DNA from: Dysgonomonas sp. 520
Lineage (GTDB): Bacteria; Bacteroidota; Bacteroidia; Bacteroidales; Dysgonomonadaceae
Length of the DNA: 64,000 nt
Assembly (NCBI RefSeq): GCF_010501095.1
Contig: NZ_QVMP01000023.1
Coordinates: 101,276 to 165,275 of the forward strand
Direction of reading: 5' to 3'
Part shown: in pieces, positions 38,524-48,060 of the stretch
Layout: each line of letters opens with the position of its first letter
Position numbering within the stretch: position 1 is the stretch's first letter
Notes under the pieces: generated by a model
What the model saw: only the letters and a program-made list of their open reading frames with translations
What the model was told of the DNA's origin: nothing
Database searches by the model: none
Made by a program: the position numbers and the translations under genes

Positions 38524-39828
38524 ATGTCGAATATTAGTAAATCGTTATTAGCAGTCCTATTACTGTGCTTCTCTTCAATATCTTTTGCCCAGAATACAAA
38601 CTCACCGTATAGCCGCTATGGCTATGGCGTTTTGACAGACCAAGGCGCAGGCATATCCCGCTCAATGGGAGGATTGAGTTACGGTTTACGCAAAAGTGCC
38701 AACATCAACCCCGGAAACCCGGCATCCTATTCTAAAATAGACTCACTTACTTTTATTTTCGATTTTGGAGTGAGCTATTCCAAAACCAAACTGAGCGACA
38801 ACAGCGGGTCGCAAACCGATGATAACGGAGGCTTGGGCTATATAACAATGATGATGCCCTTATCGAAAAAAATCGGGATAAGCTTTGGTATCCTGCCCTT
38901 TTCGTCGGTAGGCTATCAGTTCGGAAACATTGAAACGATAAACGGTGTTGACGTAAAACGCGAATTCAATGGTTCGGGAGGATTGAGTCAAATATATGGA
39001 GGATTAGCTTACGAGCCGTTCAAAGGTATCTCGATAGGAGCAAATGTGTCATATCTTTTTGGCTCGCTAGATAATACAAGGAGTGTTCCGGCTTTCGGCG
39101 AAAACTACACTAATTCGCTTTACATTGTGACAGAGTCGAAAATCAGCACTGTAAAATTCGACATAGGGGCACAATACGAAATGCCCGTAATGAACAATAA
39201 ATTACTGACAATCGGAGCTGTATATACTCCGGCAATCAATTCTAAAAGCCGATTCATAAAAGGAGTTTACACGTACAATTCTTCAGGCTCTGTAACCACT
39301 GCCAGAGTAGATACCACACACAACGTGAATAGCGGTATGCCGGCATCGTACGGTTTAGGATTCACTCTGGCTAACAGACACAATTGGCTGGTTGGTGCAG
39401 ATGTAACGTTTCAAGAATGGTCTAAAATAAAATATGAGAACCTGGGTAACGACAATCTGGACGATATTGAACGATTTAAAGACCGATGGAAAGTAAGCGC
39501 CGGATTTGAATATGTGGCCAACCCTATGGATCGCAGTTATTTCAAGAGGATAAAATTCAGAGGAGGAGCAAATTACTCAAACTCGTATCTGAACGTAAAA
39601 ACTAACGAAGGCAGCATAGGCGGGTATAAACAATATGGCGTCACCCTCGGATTCGGGTTGCCGTTCAGGGATATGAACTTCACAGGTCGTACGTCATACA
39701 TCAATATCAATTTCGAGTACAGGCATCTGGCTCCCGAGATATCGAACATGGTGAAAGAGCAATATTTCGGAGTATCGTTAGGTGTCAACATAAACGACTT
39801 GTGGTTTGTTAAAAACAAATTCAGATAA
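38524..39828 (+). CDS. Outer-membrane beta-barrel protein (OmpP1/FadL-like)
   Basis: 434 residues with a signal peptide (SSISFAQN). The mature start NTNSPYSRYGYGVLTDQGAG and GLSYGLRKSANINPGNPASY are a pattern I know from a conserved Bacteroidota outer-membrane family; the rest is alternating strands ending in an aromatic residue-rich last strand (LWFVKNKF). Probably a porin-like channel for hydrophobic solutes, by analogy with FadL. First gene of a unit with lptC and the PPIase. Confidence 0.82.
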   Translation: MSNISKSLLAVLLLCFSSISFAQNTNSPYSRYGYGVLTDQGAGISRSMGGLSYGLRKSANINPGNPASYSKIDSLTFIFDFGVSYSKTKLSDNSGSQTDDNGGLGYITMMMPLSKKIGISFGILPFSSVGYQFGNIETINGVDVKREFNGSGGLSQIYGGLAYEPFKGISIGANVSYLFGSLDNTRSVPAFGENYTNSLYIVTESKISTVKFDIGAQYEMPVMNNKLLTIGAVYTPAINSKSRFIKGVYTYNSSGSVTTARVDTTHNVNSGMPASYGLGFTLANRHNWLVGADVTFQEWSKIKYENLGNDNLDDIERFKDRWKVSAGFEYVANPMDRSYFKRIKFRGGANYSNSYLNVKTNEGSIGGYKQYGVTLGFGLPFRDMNFTGRTSYININFEYRHLAPEISNMVKEQYFGVSLGVNINDLWFVKNKFR

Positions 39829-39847
39829 CCTAATAATTGATCAACTT

Positions 39848-40432
39848 TTGACCACAATACAAAAATATACGAAAGCATTTATAGCAACTTTTCTAGGGGT
39901 TGCTATCTTTCTTTTGTCTGGTTGCAAAAAGGAAAAAGAAGATCTAGCAACACTTATTTTCGATTCCGAAACCGTACCCATGATCGACTCGGATAGCGTC
40001 ACTACATTGATTTCCGATTCAGGTTTAATCAGGTATAAACTGGTGACAAAAACCTGGCAATTTTTCGAAAAGTCAAAAGATCCGCATTGGTATTTCCCTG
40101 ATGGATTTTACGTAGAACAGTTCGACTCCCTGTTTCATATCGAAGTCAGCATTAAGTCGGATACCGCCTGGAGGTATACGAACAAGCAGATATGGAAACT
40201 GAAAGGAAATGTTTTTATAAAAAATATAATAGACGAAACTTTTTCGAGCGAAGAATTGTTTTGGGACGAAAAAAAAGAAAAGATCTATTCGGATAAATAT
40301 ATAAAAATAGTGCGTCCAAACAAGGGATTGGTGCAAGGTCTTGGATTTGAGTCGAACCAAAGTATGACATCGTGGCGAATCATCAAGCCATTTGACACGG
40401 ATTTGTATTTTGACGAAAACAAGGAGTTTTAA
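39848..40432 (+). CDS. lptC: LPS export lipoprotein LptC
   Basis: 194 residues if started at the TTG at 39848. No in-frame ATG precedes the lipoprotein signal (FLGVAIFLLSGCKKEKE), and an upstream TTG at 39806 would overlap the previous gene. The LptC beta-jellyroll begins after about residue 55 (LISDSGLIRYKLVTKTWQFF) and ends near MTSWRIIKP. It passes LPS from the inner-membrane transporter to LptA. Alternative starts ATT or TTG remain possible, which is uncommon in this genome. Confidence 0.87.
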   Translation: MTTIQKYTKAFIATFLGVAIFLLSGCKKEKEDLATLIFDSETVPMIDSDSVTTLISDSGLIRYKLVTKTWQFFEKSKDPHWYFPDGFYVEQFDSLFHIEVSIKSDTAWRYTNKQIWKLKGNVFIKNIIDETFSSEELFWDEKKEKIYSDKYIKIVRPNKGLVQGLGFESNQSMTSWRIIKPFDTDLYFDENKEF

Positions 40433-40579
40433 CAAAGCAGTCAAAATGCTAATTTAGTCATGCAGAAGCATATTTTTTGCACGGAATTATTTGTTTTCGG
40501 TTCAAAATGCTTATATTCGCATGCCAATTTGCAGAAAAAAATAAAAATTAATATAAAACAACAAAACATTTTATTATAA
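40433..40579 (+). promoter_or_regulatory. Spacer with possible promoter before the PPIase gene
   Basis: TTG at 40491 and TATATTCG at 40512-40519 (18-bp spacing) approximate a Bacteroidota promoter. The PPIase may thus be expressed apart from lptC. Confidence 0.4.
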
Positions 40580-42706
40580 ATGGCTACATTACAGAGGATT
40601 AGAAATAGAGCTGGCCTTCTTATCGGTATATTAGGCGTTGCTCTGTTGTGCTTTGTCTTAGGAGACTTATTGAACTCAGGAACAACAATGTTCAATAAAT
40701 TTAAGGATAACGCTTTTGAAGTTGATGGCGAGGTTATATCAACAGGTGAATTTAGTAGAAGAGTTGAGCAAAGAGTTAATATGATTCTACAAAGCAATCC
40801 TAACTTGCGAAACTTGACTGAAGAGCAGACAGCACAAGTAAGAGATGAAGTGTATCAGGAAATGGTAAGAATAATGGCTCTTAAAAATCAGGCTGAAGCA
40901 TTAGGTCTTGCCGTGTCGAACGAAGAATTTCAAGATTTGGTTTCAGGTCAACAACTATCCCCTGTTTTGATGCAATACTTTGGCGATCAGCAAGGTCAAA
41001 TAAACAGAGCTGTTTTGCAACAATTCATATCAGATCTGAATACAGACCCTTCAACTCTTGAATCTGACCAACAACGCGCACAATTGGCTCAAAGCAATGC
41101 TCAATGGGTGCTGATTGAAGAAGAAATTATCAACGAACGTTTGCAAAGAAAATACAACAATTTATTCTCCAGATCCCTGATGATGAACGATTTGGAAACA
41201 AAAGCAAGCTACGAAGGAACAAAAAATTCTGCCGACTTGGCTTATGTTGTACAAAGATACTCGTCAATACCCGATTCTACGATAACAGTGTCGGATAGTG
41301 AGATCAAAAAGCTATATAACGAGAAAAAGAACAACTTCAAAACATCTATGGATTTGAGAAGAATCTCTTATTTCGTGAAAGATGTAGTGCCAAGTGCCGA
41401 AGATTACGAGGCTGCGGAAAAAGAACTTGAAAAAGTAAAGGAAAGACTGCAAACTGCAGAAAAACCAGAAGAAGTGGTAGATGATTATCCGACAACACCA
41501 TATTACAATGTGTTTGTGGCACAAAACAAGTTGGATGCGGATGTTCAGAACTTTGTTCAAACAGCTGCCGACGGTCAAGTGTTGGGGCCAATAAAAGATA
41601 ATACAAACTATTACCTGTATCGTCTGGTTGACAAAACTACGCGTGCCGATTCTGTGAATATTCAATTGATATCAATTCCATTGCAAGACAGAGCTATAAG
41701 TGAGCGTTTTGCCGACAGTATAATGACCGTATTGAAAGACGGAAAAGAATTCACAACAGTTGCCAACGAATTGATGCCTCAATCGAATGGAGGAAGACTA
41801 GGCGATGTGACAGAAGAAATGTTGGCACAAAATGGTTTCGACCATAGTTTTATAACAGCTTGTTTCAATGCTACATCCGGAGAACTTTTGAGATTGGAAG
41901 ATCGCAGAGCTATCCGTTTGGTTAAGATAAACTCTAAATCACAACCAATAGAGAAGGTTAATCTGATCACGGTACAAGTGCCTGTTTCGCCAAGTTCGAG
42001 AACTATCAGCAATATTGATACAGAGTTGAATCAATTTATTTCAGTTAGCGGAAACCTCGACAATTTTGTAACGGGAGCTACTGAAAAAGGATACTCTGTT
42101 ATGGCCAACGAAATGTTAATGCCTACAATGCCAGGCGTGGGTGGTGTGCAAGGTTCTCGCCAGGTTGTAAACTGGGCGTTCAGAGAAAAGGTTGGATCGA
42201 TAGATAAATTCGATTATACAGGTAAGAGAGTAGTAGCTATCATTACCGACAAAATTGAAGCCGGATATGTTCCCTATTCAGCTACTGAAGTTCAGAGTAT
42301 GTTGAAACCCGAAATAATCAGAGAGAAGAAAGCAGAGCAAATTATAGCTGATTTGAAATCTAAATCGGCAACAACTCTTGACGCTTATGCTCAGGTGATG
42401 AATGGAAAAGTAGATACAACAAGATTTGTAACTTTCTCTACTCAATCAATTCAAGGTTTGCAATACGAGCCGGTTGTGAATGCTTATGCCGAAGTAGGAC
42501 AATTGAATAAAGTGACCGAGCCATTGAAGGGTGAGAACGGTGTGATTGTTTTAAGCGTTCTTAAGAGAGAAGAACAAGGTGGCAATTATGATCCTAAAAC
42601 TATCAGAATGCAGTCACAAAATATGTACAACAACATAGCATCACGCACCTTATCTAGTTTGTACGAAAAGTTGAAAGTTAAGGATAACAGAGTCAACTTC
42701 TTCTAA
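40580..42706 (+). CDS. Membrane-anchored SurA/PpiD-like peptidyl-prolyl isomerase
   Basis: 708 residues. An N-terminal anchor helix (about 11-32, LLIGILGVALLCFVLGDLL) is followed by a SurA-like N-terminal chaperone region (FEVDGEVISTGEFSRRVEQR), a parvulin-type domain near residues 345-450 (VNIQLISIPLQDRA ... SNGGRLGDV), and a second half. It acts in the periplasm on folding of outer-membrane proteins, fitting its place after lptC. Confidence 0.9.
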   Translation: MATLQRIRNRAGLLIGILGVALLCFVLGDLLNSGTTMFNKFKDNAFEVDGEVISTGEFSRRVEQRVNMILQSNPNLRNLTEEQTAQVRDEVYQEMVRIMALKNQAEALGLAVSNEEFQDLVSGQQLSPVLMQYFGDQQGQINRAVLQQFISDLNTDPSTLESDQQRAQLAQSNAQWVLIEEEIINERLQRKYNNLFSRSLMMNDLETKASYEGTKNSADLAYVVQRYSSIPDSTITVSDSEIKKLYNEKKNNFKTSMDLRRISYFVKDVVPSAEDYEAAEKELEKVKERLQTAEKPEEVVDDYPTTPYYNVFVAQNKLDADVQNFVQTAADGQVLGPIKDNTNYYLYRLVDKTTRADSVNIQLISIPLQDRAISERFADSIMTVLKDGKEFTTVANELMPQSNGGRLGDVTEEMLAQNGFDHSFITACFNATSGELLRLEDRRAIRLVKINSKSQPIEKVNLITVQVPVSPSSRTISNIDTELNQFISVSGNLDNFVTGATEKGYSVMANEMLMPTMPGVGGVQGSRQVVNWAFREKVGSIDKFDYTGKRVVAIITDKIEAGYVPYSATEVQSMLKPEIIREKKAEQIIADLKSKSATTLDAYAQVMNGKVDTTRFVTFSTQSIQGLQYEPVVNAYAEVGQLNKVTEPLKGENGVIVLSVLKREEQGGNYDPKTIRMQSQNMYNNIASRTLSSLYEKLKVKDNRVNFF

Positions 42707-42735
42707 GAACTTTAAAAGTAGAATATATAAGAAAA

Positions 42736-42768
42736 ACTCTCAAAGGGAAACCGATGAGAGTTTTTTTT
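42736..42768 (+). terminator. Terminator after the PPIase gene
   Basis: ACTCTC (42736-42741) pairs with GAGAGT (42756-42761) followed by a run of eight T. Confidence 0.8.
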
Positions 42769-42802
42769 ATTAAGTTTGTTTTGGAAAACTAATTGTAGGT
42801 AT

Positions 42803-43444
42803 ATGACTAAAAAAGAGCGATATTCGGGAGTTATATCTTGGTTTGAGGAGAATATGCAGATAGCGGAGACGGAACTTCATTATGACAATTTCTTTCATCT
42901 GCTGATTGCTGTCATCTTGTCTGCTCAATGTACCGATAAACGTGTGAATATGATCACGCCTCCTCTGTTTGAGGCTTATCCAACGCCGGAAGTAATGGCC
43001 AATTCATCGGTGGAGGTTATATATGAATACATAAAAAGTATTTCTTACCCTAATAACAAGGCTAAGAACCTTTTAGGCATGGCGAAAAAATTGGTTGCCG
43101 ATTTTGACGGAAAAGTGCCGGACACACTCGAAGATTTGGAGTCGATTCCGGGTGTAGGCAGAAAAACCGCAAACGTGATGTTGGCTGTAGCTTTCGATAA
43201 GCCTGCTATGCCTGTCGACACGCATGTTTTCAGGTTAGCAAACAGAATAGGACTTACAACAAACTCAAAAACACCTAAAGAAACAGAAAGAGAATTAGTG
43301 AAAAATATTCCGAGAAATTTGCTCTCAAAAGCGCATCATTGGCTGATTCTACACGGACGATACGTCTGCATGGCAAGAAAGCCGAAATGTGAGGAATGTG
43401 GAATAAAAAAGTGGTGCAAGTATTTTGAAAACAATAGGTTGTAA
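42803..43444 (+). CDS. nth: Endonuclease III
   Basis: 213 residues from the ATG at 42803. The helix-hairpin-helix with catalytic Lys is PGVGRKTANVML, the catalytic Asp is in VDTHVFRL, and the 4Fe-4S cluster ligands are C-x6-C-x2-C-x5-C at the C-terminus (CMARKPKCEECGIKKWC). A DNA glycosylase/AP lyase for oxidised pyrimidines. Converges with the next gene, 7 bp apart. Confidence 0.97.
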   Translation: MTKKERYSGVISWFEENMQIAETELHYDNFFHLLIAVILSAQCTDKRVNMITPPLFEAYPTPEVMANSSVEVIYEYIKSISYPNNKAKNLLGMAKKLVADFDGKVPDTLEDLESIPGVGRKTANVMLAVAFDKPAMPVDTHVFRLANRIGLTTNSKTPKETERELVKNIPRNLLSKAHHWLILHGRYVCMARKPKCEECGIKKWCKYFENNRL

Positions 43445-43451
43445 GGATTCT

Positions 43452-44597
43452 TTATAATAATTCTTTCATATACTTGTTCAATATCCGCCCCGCTACATCC
43501 CAATTGAGGCGGGTTTTGTATTCATTATAGGATGAAAGTGCTAACTCGGCATACATCTTCTTGTTATTGAACACATTATATATATATTCGGCATATTCGG
43601 ATATGCAGCTATCGAGATTGAATGTATGCCCGTTCAAATCGTCTTTTACGATTGTTGGTATGCCTCCCGTGCGTGTGGCGATGGAAGGTAGTCCGTAAGC
43701 GGAGGCTTCGCAGAATACTAAGCCATAGGCTTCGGCATGTGATGGTACAAAAAGAAAATGGCAATCGCTGATTATTTTCTCCAATTCCGACAGTCCGGAT
43801 GGCGTTGATTTGTCAATAAAGCCGTGATTGAAAACAAAATATTCGGATTGAACATCGGCTGGCAATTTTGTTATCCCGATTGTATGCAATTCGGTTTCCA
43901 ATCCACTATTGTTCAACTCTTTGACTGTTCTGAACACAGTATCTCCACCTTTTCTGATCCAATCCACCCCAATAAATACAATCTTGCATACATCTTTACT
44001 TCTATTCGATATTGCATTTTTAATGTCGTTGAGTTCGGGTTCTTTTTCGATGTTCGCACCCAGAGGCACAACCTTCACCTTATCGGGAGATGCGCCGTAG
44101 TCATTTATTGCGCTCTGAGCTGCCCATTCGGACGAAAAAATGGCAAGATTGGATGTATCTATTGCAATCTGATCGAGCCTGTTACCCTCATTGATTGTGA
44201 TTTTGCTCAGATCGGTATACCAGTCGTAATAATTGACCATCGAGGCAAAGGTGGCGTCGGTATAGAAAACCTTGGGGGTATTGGTTTCGAGGTGTGCGAT
44301 AGGCATCACTCCCGGCGAAAAAATTATATCTATGTCTTTCCCTTTCAGTTGGTGCTCAACCTGCTTTGCATATTGCTTGACAACATAGGGCGACCTGTTC
44401 AGGCTATACTTTCTACCCATTCTGAAGTTGACCTGATATTTGATGCGTGTCCATATATCCAGTCTTTCCTGCAGACCGGCTACGATGTCAAGATGATTGC
44501 CCAATCTGCTTCCGATAGCTTCGGCTATGAAATATTCTGTACCAGACCAATTTTTGATATTTACAGATTCGAACCGTGAGATATAGGCTATGTTCAT
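43452..44597 (-). CDS. Glycosyltransferase family 4 / GT-B
   Basis: 381 residues from the ATG at 44597. GT-B fold: C-terminal domain with KIVFIGVDWIRKGGDTVFRTV (nucleotide-sugar-binding start) and LFVPSHAEAYGLVFCEASAYGLPSIA with the E-x7-E motif typical of GT4. Probably builds a surface polysaccharide; it lies downstream of an export permease on the same strand. Confidence 0.9.
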   Translation of the reverse strand: MNIAYISRFESVNIKNWSGTEYFIAEAIGSRLGNHLDIVAGLQERLDIWTRIKYQVNFRMGRKYSLNRSPYVVKQYAKQVEHQLKGKDIDIIFSPGVMPIAHLETNTPKVFYTDATFASMVNYYDWYTDLSKITINEGNRLDQIAIDTSNLAIFSSEWAAQSAINDYGASPDKVKVVPLGANIEKEPELNDIKNAISNRSKDVCKIVFIGVDWIRKGGDTVFRTVKELNNSGLETELHTIGITKLPADVQSEYFVFNHGFIDKSTPSGLSELEKIISDCHFLFVPSHAEAYGLVFCEASAYGLPSIATRTGGIPTIVKDDLNGHTFNLDSCISEYAEYIYNVFNNKKMYAELALSSYNEYKTRLNWDVAGRILNKYMKELL

Positions 44598-44671
44598 CAA
44601 TAAGCGAATTTATTTTTCGGACAGTGCAAATCGCAGTCCCTACAATAATGGTTATTTTACTTACCAATGCC

Positions 44672-45532
44672 CTAGACTACATCGACAAAGTTTCTTTCTA
44701 CCTTGTTGAATGTCCTGATACCAAAAAGTGTGATTACGACAGTGAACAGCAAACTGTAACCTAAAGAATACCAACTGAATTCGCCCGCACCGAGAAATCC
44801 AAACTTGAACGTTTCGATGATTGGCGAGAGCGGGTTGTATTCTATCAGCCATGCCCATTCGGGAAATCTGTCTTTCAGTATCGACAATGGATAGATGATA
44901 GGTGTAGCATACATCCAGAGGTTGACAGCAAATGCAACTAATATTGTTAAGTCCCTGTATTTTACGGTCATGGATGATATGATGATTCCGAAAGCAAATC
45001 CGAGAAAAGCCAACATAACTATCAGGACAGGAAACAGTAAAGCATAGATATTGATACTCATAGGTGTTCCTTTAGCTACAACGAAATAGATGTAAAGCGC
45101 AAAGAATAAGAAAAACTGTATGCTGAGTTTAAATATGTTGGATATGATGCCGGACAAGGGAACCACCAGTCGGGGAAAGTACACTTTGCTAAATACATTG
45201 GCATTGCCCGAAAATGTGCTTGAGGATGAGTTCAGGCACTCCGTGAAATAGGTCCAACATAGTATTCCTGCCATATAGAACAATGGTTGCGGAATCCCGT
45301 CCGTTGGTATTCCCGCAATGCCTCCAAAAACAAACGTGTACATAATGGTGGAAAATATAGGCTGAATGAAAAACCAGAGAGGCCCGAACACCGTTTGTTT
45401 GTATACCGTTGTAATATTGCGGTTGATATACATAAGAAGAAGATCACGGTATTGCCATACTTCTTTCAGATTCAAACCATATTTTTCTTTTTTGGGCTTA
45501 ATTACTATATCCCAATTTTCTTCCGTATTCAC
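44672..45532 (-). CDS. ABC-2-type polysaccharide export permease (Wzm/TagG-like)
   Basis: 286 residues with about six membrane helices. The N-terminal region (NLKEVWQYRDLLLMYINRNI) and TVFGPLWFFIQPIFSTIMYT match permeases of O-antigen or capsule export. The partner ATPase (Wzt/TagH) is not adjacent: downstream is a glycosyltransferase on the same strand, upstream is a toxin-antitoxin pair. The -7 element TAATTTTG lies at 45569. Confidence 0.93.
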   Translation of the reverse strand: MNTEENWDIVIKPKKEKYGLNLKEVWQYRDLLLMYINRNITTVYKQTVFGPLWFFIQPIFSTIMYTFVFGGIAGIPTDGIPQPLFYMAGILCWTYFTECLNSSSSTFSGNANVFSKVYFPRLVVPLSGIISNIFKLSIQFFLFFALYIYFVVAKGTPMSINIYALLFPVLIVMLAFLGFAFGIIISSMTVKYRDLTILVAFAVNLWMYATPIIYPLSILKDRFPEWAWLIEYNPLSPIIETFKFGFLGAGEFSWYSLGYSLLFTVVITLFGIRTFNKVERNFVDVV

Positions 45533-45568
45533 AAGCGTATATGTTGTTATTTAATTTCCAATCGGATA

Positions 45569-45576
45569 CAAAATTA
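45569..45576 (-). promoter_or_regulatory. Promoter -7 element TAATTTTG for the permease
   Basis: Perfect minus-strand match 37 bp before the start codon. Confidence 0.5.
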
Positions 45577-45600
45577 ATAACTTTTTAATGACTGGAAAAT

Positions 45601-45635
45601 AAAATGACCCATACATGTGCGGTACGGGTCATTTT
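45601..45635 (-). terminator. Terminator after the toxin gene
   Basis: AAAATGACCC pairs with GGGTCATTTT across a 15-nt loop; on the minus strand it is followed by ATTTTCC. It separates the toxin-antitoxin pair from the permease. Confidence 0.7.
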
Positions 45636-45652
45636 TATAATTGAGTGGCTTC

Positions 45653-45976
45653 TTATTCATTCAAATATTGGGCACAAGTATGGTTATTCCCGATATAACG
45701 AATATAATAAACATCATCTTCATAGTTAAAGAAGACATACCATTGTGTATTGTCATTCTTTTTGAACATAGTGTAAACCAGGTTCTTTCCGTATTTGGAA
45801 AAATGCTTTGAAGCTGATTTCTTTAGCTTATTTGGTAAAGATGTATTTATGTCTGCAATCAAAGTTGCAACATATTCCACCGCATCTTCATAGAACCCGA
45901 AATATTCCTTATGGTATAACATTTCCACTAGTTGGTACAAAAATTCTTCGGCTTCAGGATCAAAGATGATCTTCAT
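45653..45976 (-). CDS. RelE/ParE-superfamily toxin
   Basis: 107 residues. The ending WYVFFNYEDDVYYIRYIGNNHT and the N-terminal KIIFDPEAEEFLYQLVEML are typical of RelE/ParE-type toxins that cut mRNA or block gyrase; the exact target is open. It overlaps the antitoxin by 4 bp (ATGA). Confidence 0.83.
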   Translation of the reverse strand: MKIIFDPEAEEFLYQLVEMLYHKEYFGFYEDAVEYVATLIADINTSLPNKLKKSASKHFSKYGKNLVYTMFKKNDNTQWYVFFNYEDDVYYIRYIGNNHTCAQYLNE

Positions 45977-46188
45977 TTATCAAAAAGCTTTTTAATTCGG
46001 GGTTTGAGCCTATTTAATAACTCTTCTCCCGAAATTCCTTTCTTCAAATCTTCATCTGTAATCAGCCGCTCTTTTACAACTAATTCTATCAATTTCTTAC
46101 CTCGTTTTATTACAACTGTTTCAGTTTCAGCCAGATCAAGATATTTCTTTTGATTGTTTCTTAAATCGGTCGGACTAATAATTATCAT
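45973..46188 (-). CDS. Phd/YefM-like antitoxin
   Basis: 71 residues. The first 45 (PTDLRNNQKKYLDLAETETV, then VIKRGKKLIELVV) form a Phd/YefM DNA-binding dimer, and the C-terminus (SGEELLNRLKPRIKKLFDK) would wrap the toxin. Antitoxins of this type repress their own operon, and a 12-bp inverted repeat lies just upstream. Confidence 0.85.
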   Translation of the reverse strand: MIIISPTDLRNNQKKYLDLAETETVVIKRGKKLIELVVKERLITDEDLKKGISGEELLNRLKPRIKKLFDK

Positions 46189-46235
46189 AACATACAGCTT
46201 TTAGTTGTTTCTCGTAAAGATAAGAAAAATGCACA

Positions 46236-46265
46236 CATAAATGTACACAAAAATGTACATTTATG
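46236..46265. promoter_or_regulatory. 12-bp inverted repeat upstream of the toxin-antitoxin operon
   Basis: CATAAATGTACA (46236-46247) and TGTACATTTATG (46254-46265) are perfect inverted copies with a 6-nt loop. They lie about 15-20 bp upstream of the -7-like TATCTTTA (46215-46222) of the antitoxin gene, a plausible operator for autorepression. The far arm overlaps the acyl-CoA ligase stop codon, so it could instead be that gene's 3' structure. Confidence 0.55.
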
Positions 46266-47919
46266 TTTCGTATAAATACCTTTTAATACTTCTTTTCGGA
46301 GTTTTTTCAAACTCGGTGGGATAGATGTGTATAGAACTGATGCTTTCGTAGTTCGAAACCATTTTATTGAGAGATTGCTTATTGGCATCCATTATGGTTT
46401 CCAGATCCTTATCCCCTATCCCATCATTGTCCATTGCTTCATAATCGGGATAAACCAGAGCTACAAGTTTGCCCTCTCTCATGATAACAAGGCTCTCCAT
46501 GATGTAAGGCATATTATTCAGTTTGGCTTCAATTTCCTCAGGAAAAATATTCTGACCGCTTGGACCTAACAGCATGGTTTTGCTTCTTCCTCTCAGATAG
46601 ATGCGGTTATTTTTGTCAATAGTACCCAAGTCGCCCGTTTTCAACCAACCATCTTCGGTAAATGCAGCTTGAGTGGCTTCTTCATTTTTATAGTATCCTG
46701 CCATCACGTTTTCACCTCTTACTTGTATCTCTCCCAACACATTGTATGGATCGGGCGAATCTACACGCACTTCCATAATATCTTTCAACACTTGTCCGCA
46801 AGACGTAGGGATGAAATCGTAGTGATGATCGTAAGAAATAAGAGGGGCACACTCGGTCATGCCATAACCAACCGTGAAACGGAACTTGATTTGATGAAAG
46901 AAACTCTCAACCTCTTTGTTGAAAGCCGCACCACCAATAATAACTTCGCAAAATTCGCCTCCAAGTGCCTGCGTCAGGTTATTTTTTATCTTGGCATAAA
47001 TTTTTTGCTTAACGATTGGCAAACTCAGAGCCACTTTCATTGTCGGACTGCTAAGTTTTGGCAAAATAACTTTCTTGTATATTTTTTCGATAACCAACGG
47101 AACAGTTACGATCAGATTGGGTTTGATTTCGGCAAAAGCCTGCATCAATATTTTCGGGGAGGGTGCTTTGCCCAACAATGTAGTGTGCACGCCTGCCGAC
47201 ATCGCATAAAGGAAGTCGAACGCACAACCGTATGCGTGTGCCAATGGCAAGAACGAAAGGATGCGTTCGCCCCGGTGTAGCAAGTCGAGTCCGTGGGCAT
47301 AAACCACATTTCCAGCAAGATTGTTAGCAGTCAGCATAACACCTTTGCTGAATCCTGTTGTTCCGGAAGTGTAGTTCAACAAAACGACTTCCGAATTGTC
47401 AACATCCGCATATTTTATATTTTCTTTACCGAATCCGTCGGGATACAACTCCTTCAAGCGATTTTGCCTTTGAGTCAGGTCGCTTTTTATATGTCCGTTC
47501 TTATCATACAGACAAGACAAGTCGGATAGAGAAATCGCCCCTTTTATCAGAGGAATTTGTTCTTCATCCAGGTTTTCCCATATTTGATTGCTCACAAACA
47601 AAAGTTTTGAGTCGGAATGGTTGATTATGTGCTGAACATTGTTCGGATGAAAATCGGGCAATATAGGAACCACTATCGCTCCGTATGTGATAACGGCAAG
47701 ATAAACAACGCACCACGTGCTGCTGTTTTTTCCGACAAGGGCTATTTTGTTGCCCCGTTCTATTCCTATATTGTTGAAAAACAAATGAATCTCAGCTATT
47801 TCCTTTGCTAGATCTTTGTAATATCTGGTATTATTTTCTGAGTAGTCGGTCAAAGCAGGAAGATCCCAGTTGTTTTTGAAACTCTCCTCATAAAGCTGTA
47901 TAAAATTTTCTTTAATCAT
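46261..47919 (-). CDS. AMP-forming acyl-CoA (long-chain fatty acid) ligase
   Basis: 552 residues. The AMP-binding signature is LLNYTSGTTGFSKGVMLT (about residues 164-181), with YGMTECAP (about 345) and the hinge region GWLKTGDLGTIDKNNRIYLRGR (about 427-450) followed by the catalytic Lys near KTPKRSIKRYLY. It activates fatty acids as adenylates and then CoA thioesters. It has its own promoter. Confidence 0.95.
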   Translation of the reverse strand: MIKENFIQLYEESFKNNWDLPALTDYSENNTRYYKDLAKEIAEIHLFFNNIGIERGNKIALVGKNSSTWCVVYLAVITYGAIVVPILPDFHPNNVQHIINHSDSKLLFVSNQIWENLDEEQIPLIKGAISLSDLSCLYDKNGHIKSDLTQRQNRLKELYPDGFGKENIKYADVDNSEVVLLNYTSGTTGFSKGVMLTANNLAGNVVYAHGLDLLHRGERILSFLPLAHAYGCAFDFLYAMSAGVHTTLLGKAPSPKILMQAFAEIKPNLIVTVPLVIEKIYKKVILPKLSSPTMKVALSLPIVKQKIYAKIKNNLTQALGGEFCEVIIGGAAFNKEVESFFHQIKFRFTVGYGMTECAPLISYDHHYDFIPTSCGQVLKDIMEVRVDSPDPYNVLGEIQVRGENVMAGYYKNEEATQAAFTEDGWLKTGDLGTIDKNNRIYLRGRSKTMLLGPSGQNIFPEEIEAKLNNMPYIMESLVIMREGKLVALVYPDYEAMDNDGIGDKDLETIMDANKQSLNKMVSNYESISSIHIYPTEFEKTPKRSIKRYLYET

Positions 47920-47948
47920 AATTATTGCTCATTTTTCGCGGTTTTGTG

Positions 47949-47956
47949 CAAAAATA
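47949..47956 (-). promoter_or_regulatory. Promoter -7 element TATTTTTG for the acyl-CoA ligase
   Basis: Perfect match on the minus strand, 30 bp before the start codon. Confidence 0.6.
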
Positions 47957-48011
47957 GTTACAGATGATATATTCTCCAAGCATTTTATCCTCAAAATAGA
48001 TACAAATTATG

Positions 48012-48019
48012 TAATTTTG
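48012..48019 (+). promoter_or_regulatory. Promoter -7 element TAATTTTG for mtaB
   Basis: Perfect match 41 bp before the start codon; no clear -33 TTG. Confidence 0.5.
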
Positions 48020-48060
48020 TAGATTCCGGATAAATAAGGAATAGCTATATTACTATATAA

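Noticed and set aside
43824..44579. 251-codon frame opposite the GT4 gene
   Set aside because: Antisense shadow; the GT4 motifs are clear on the other strand.
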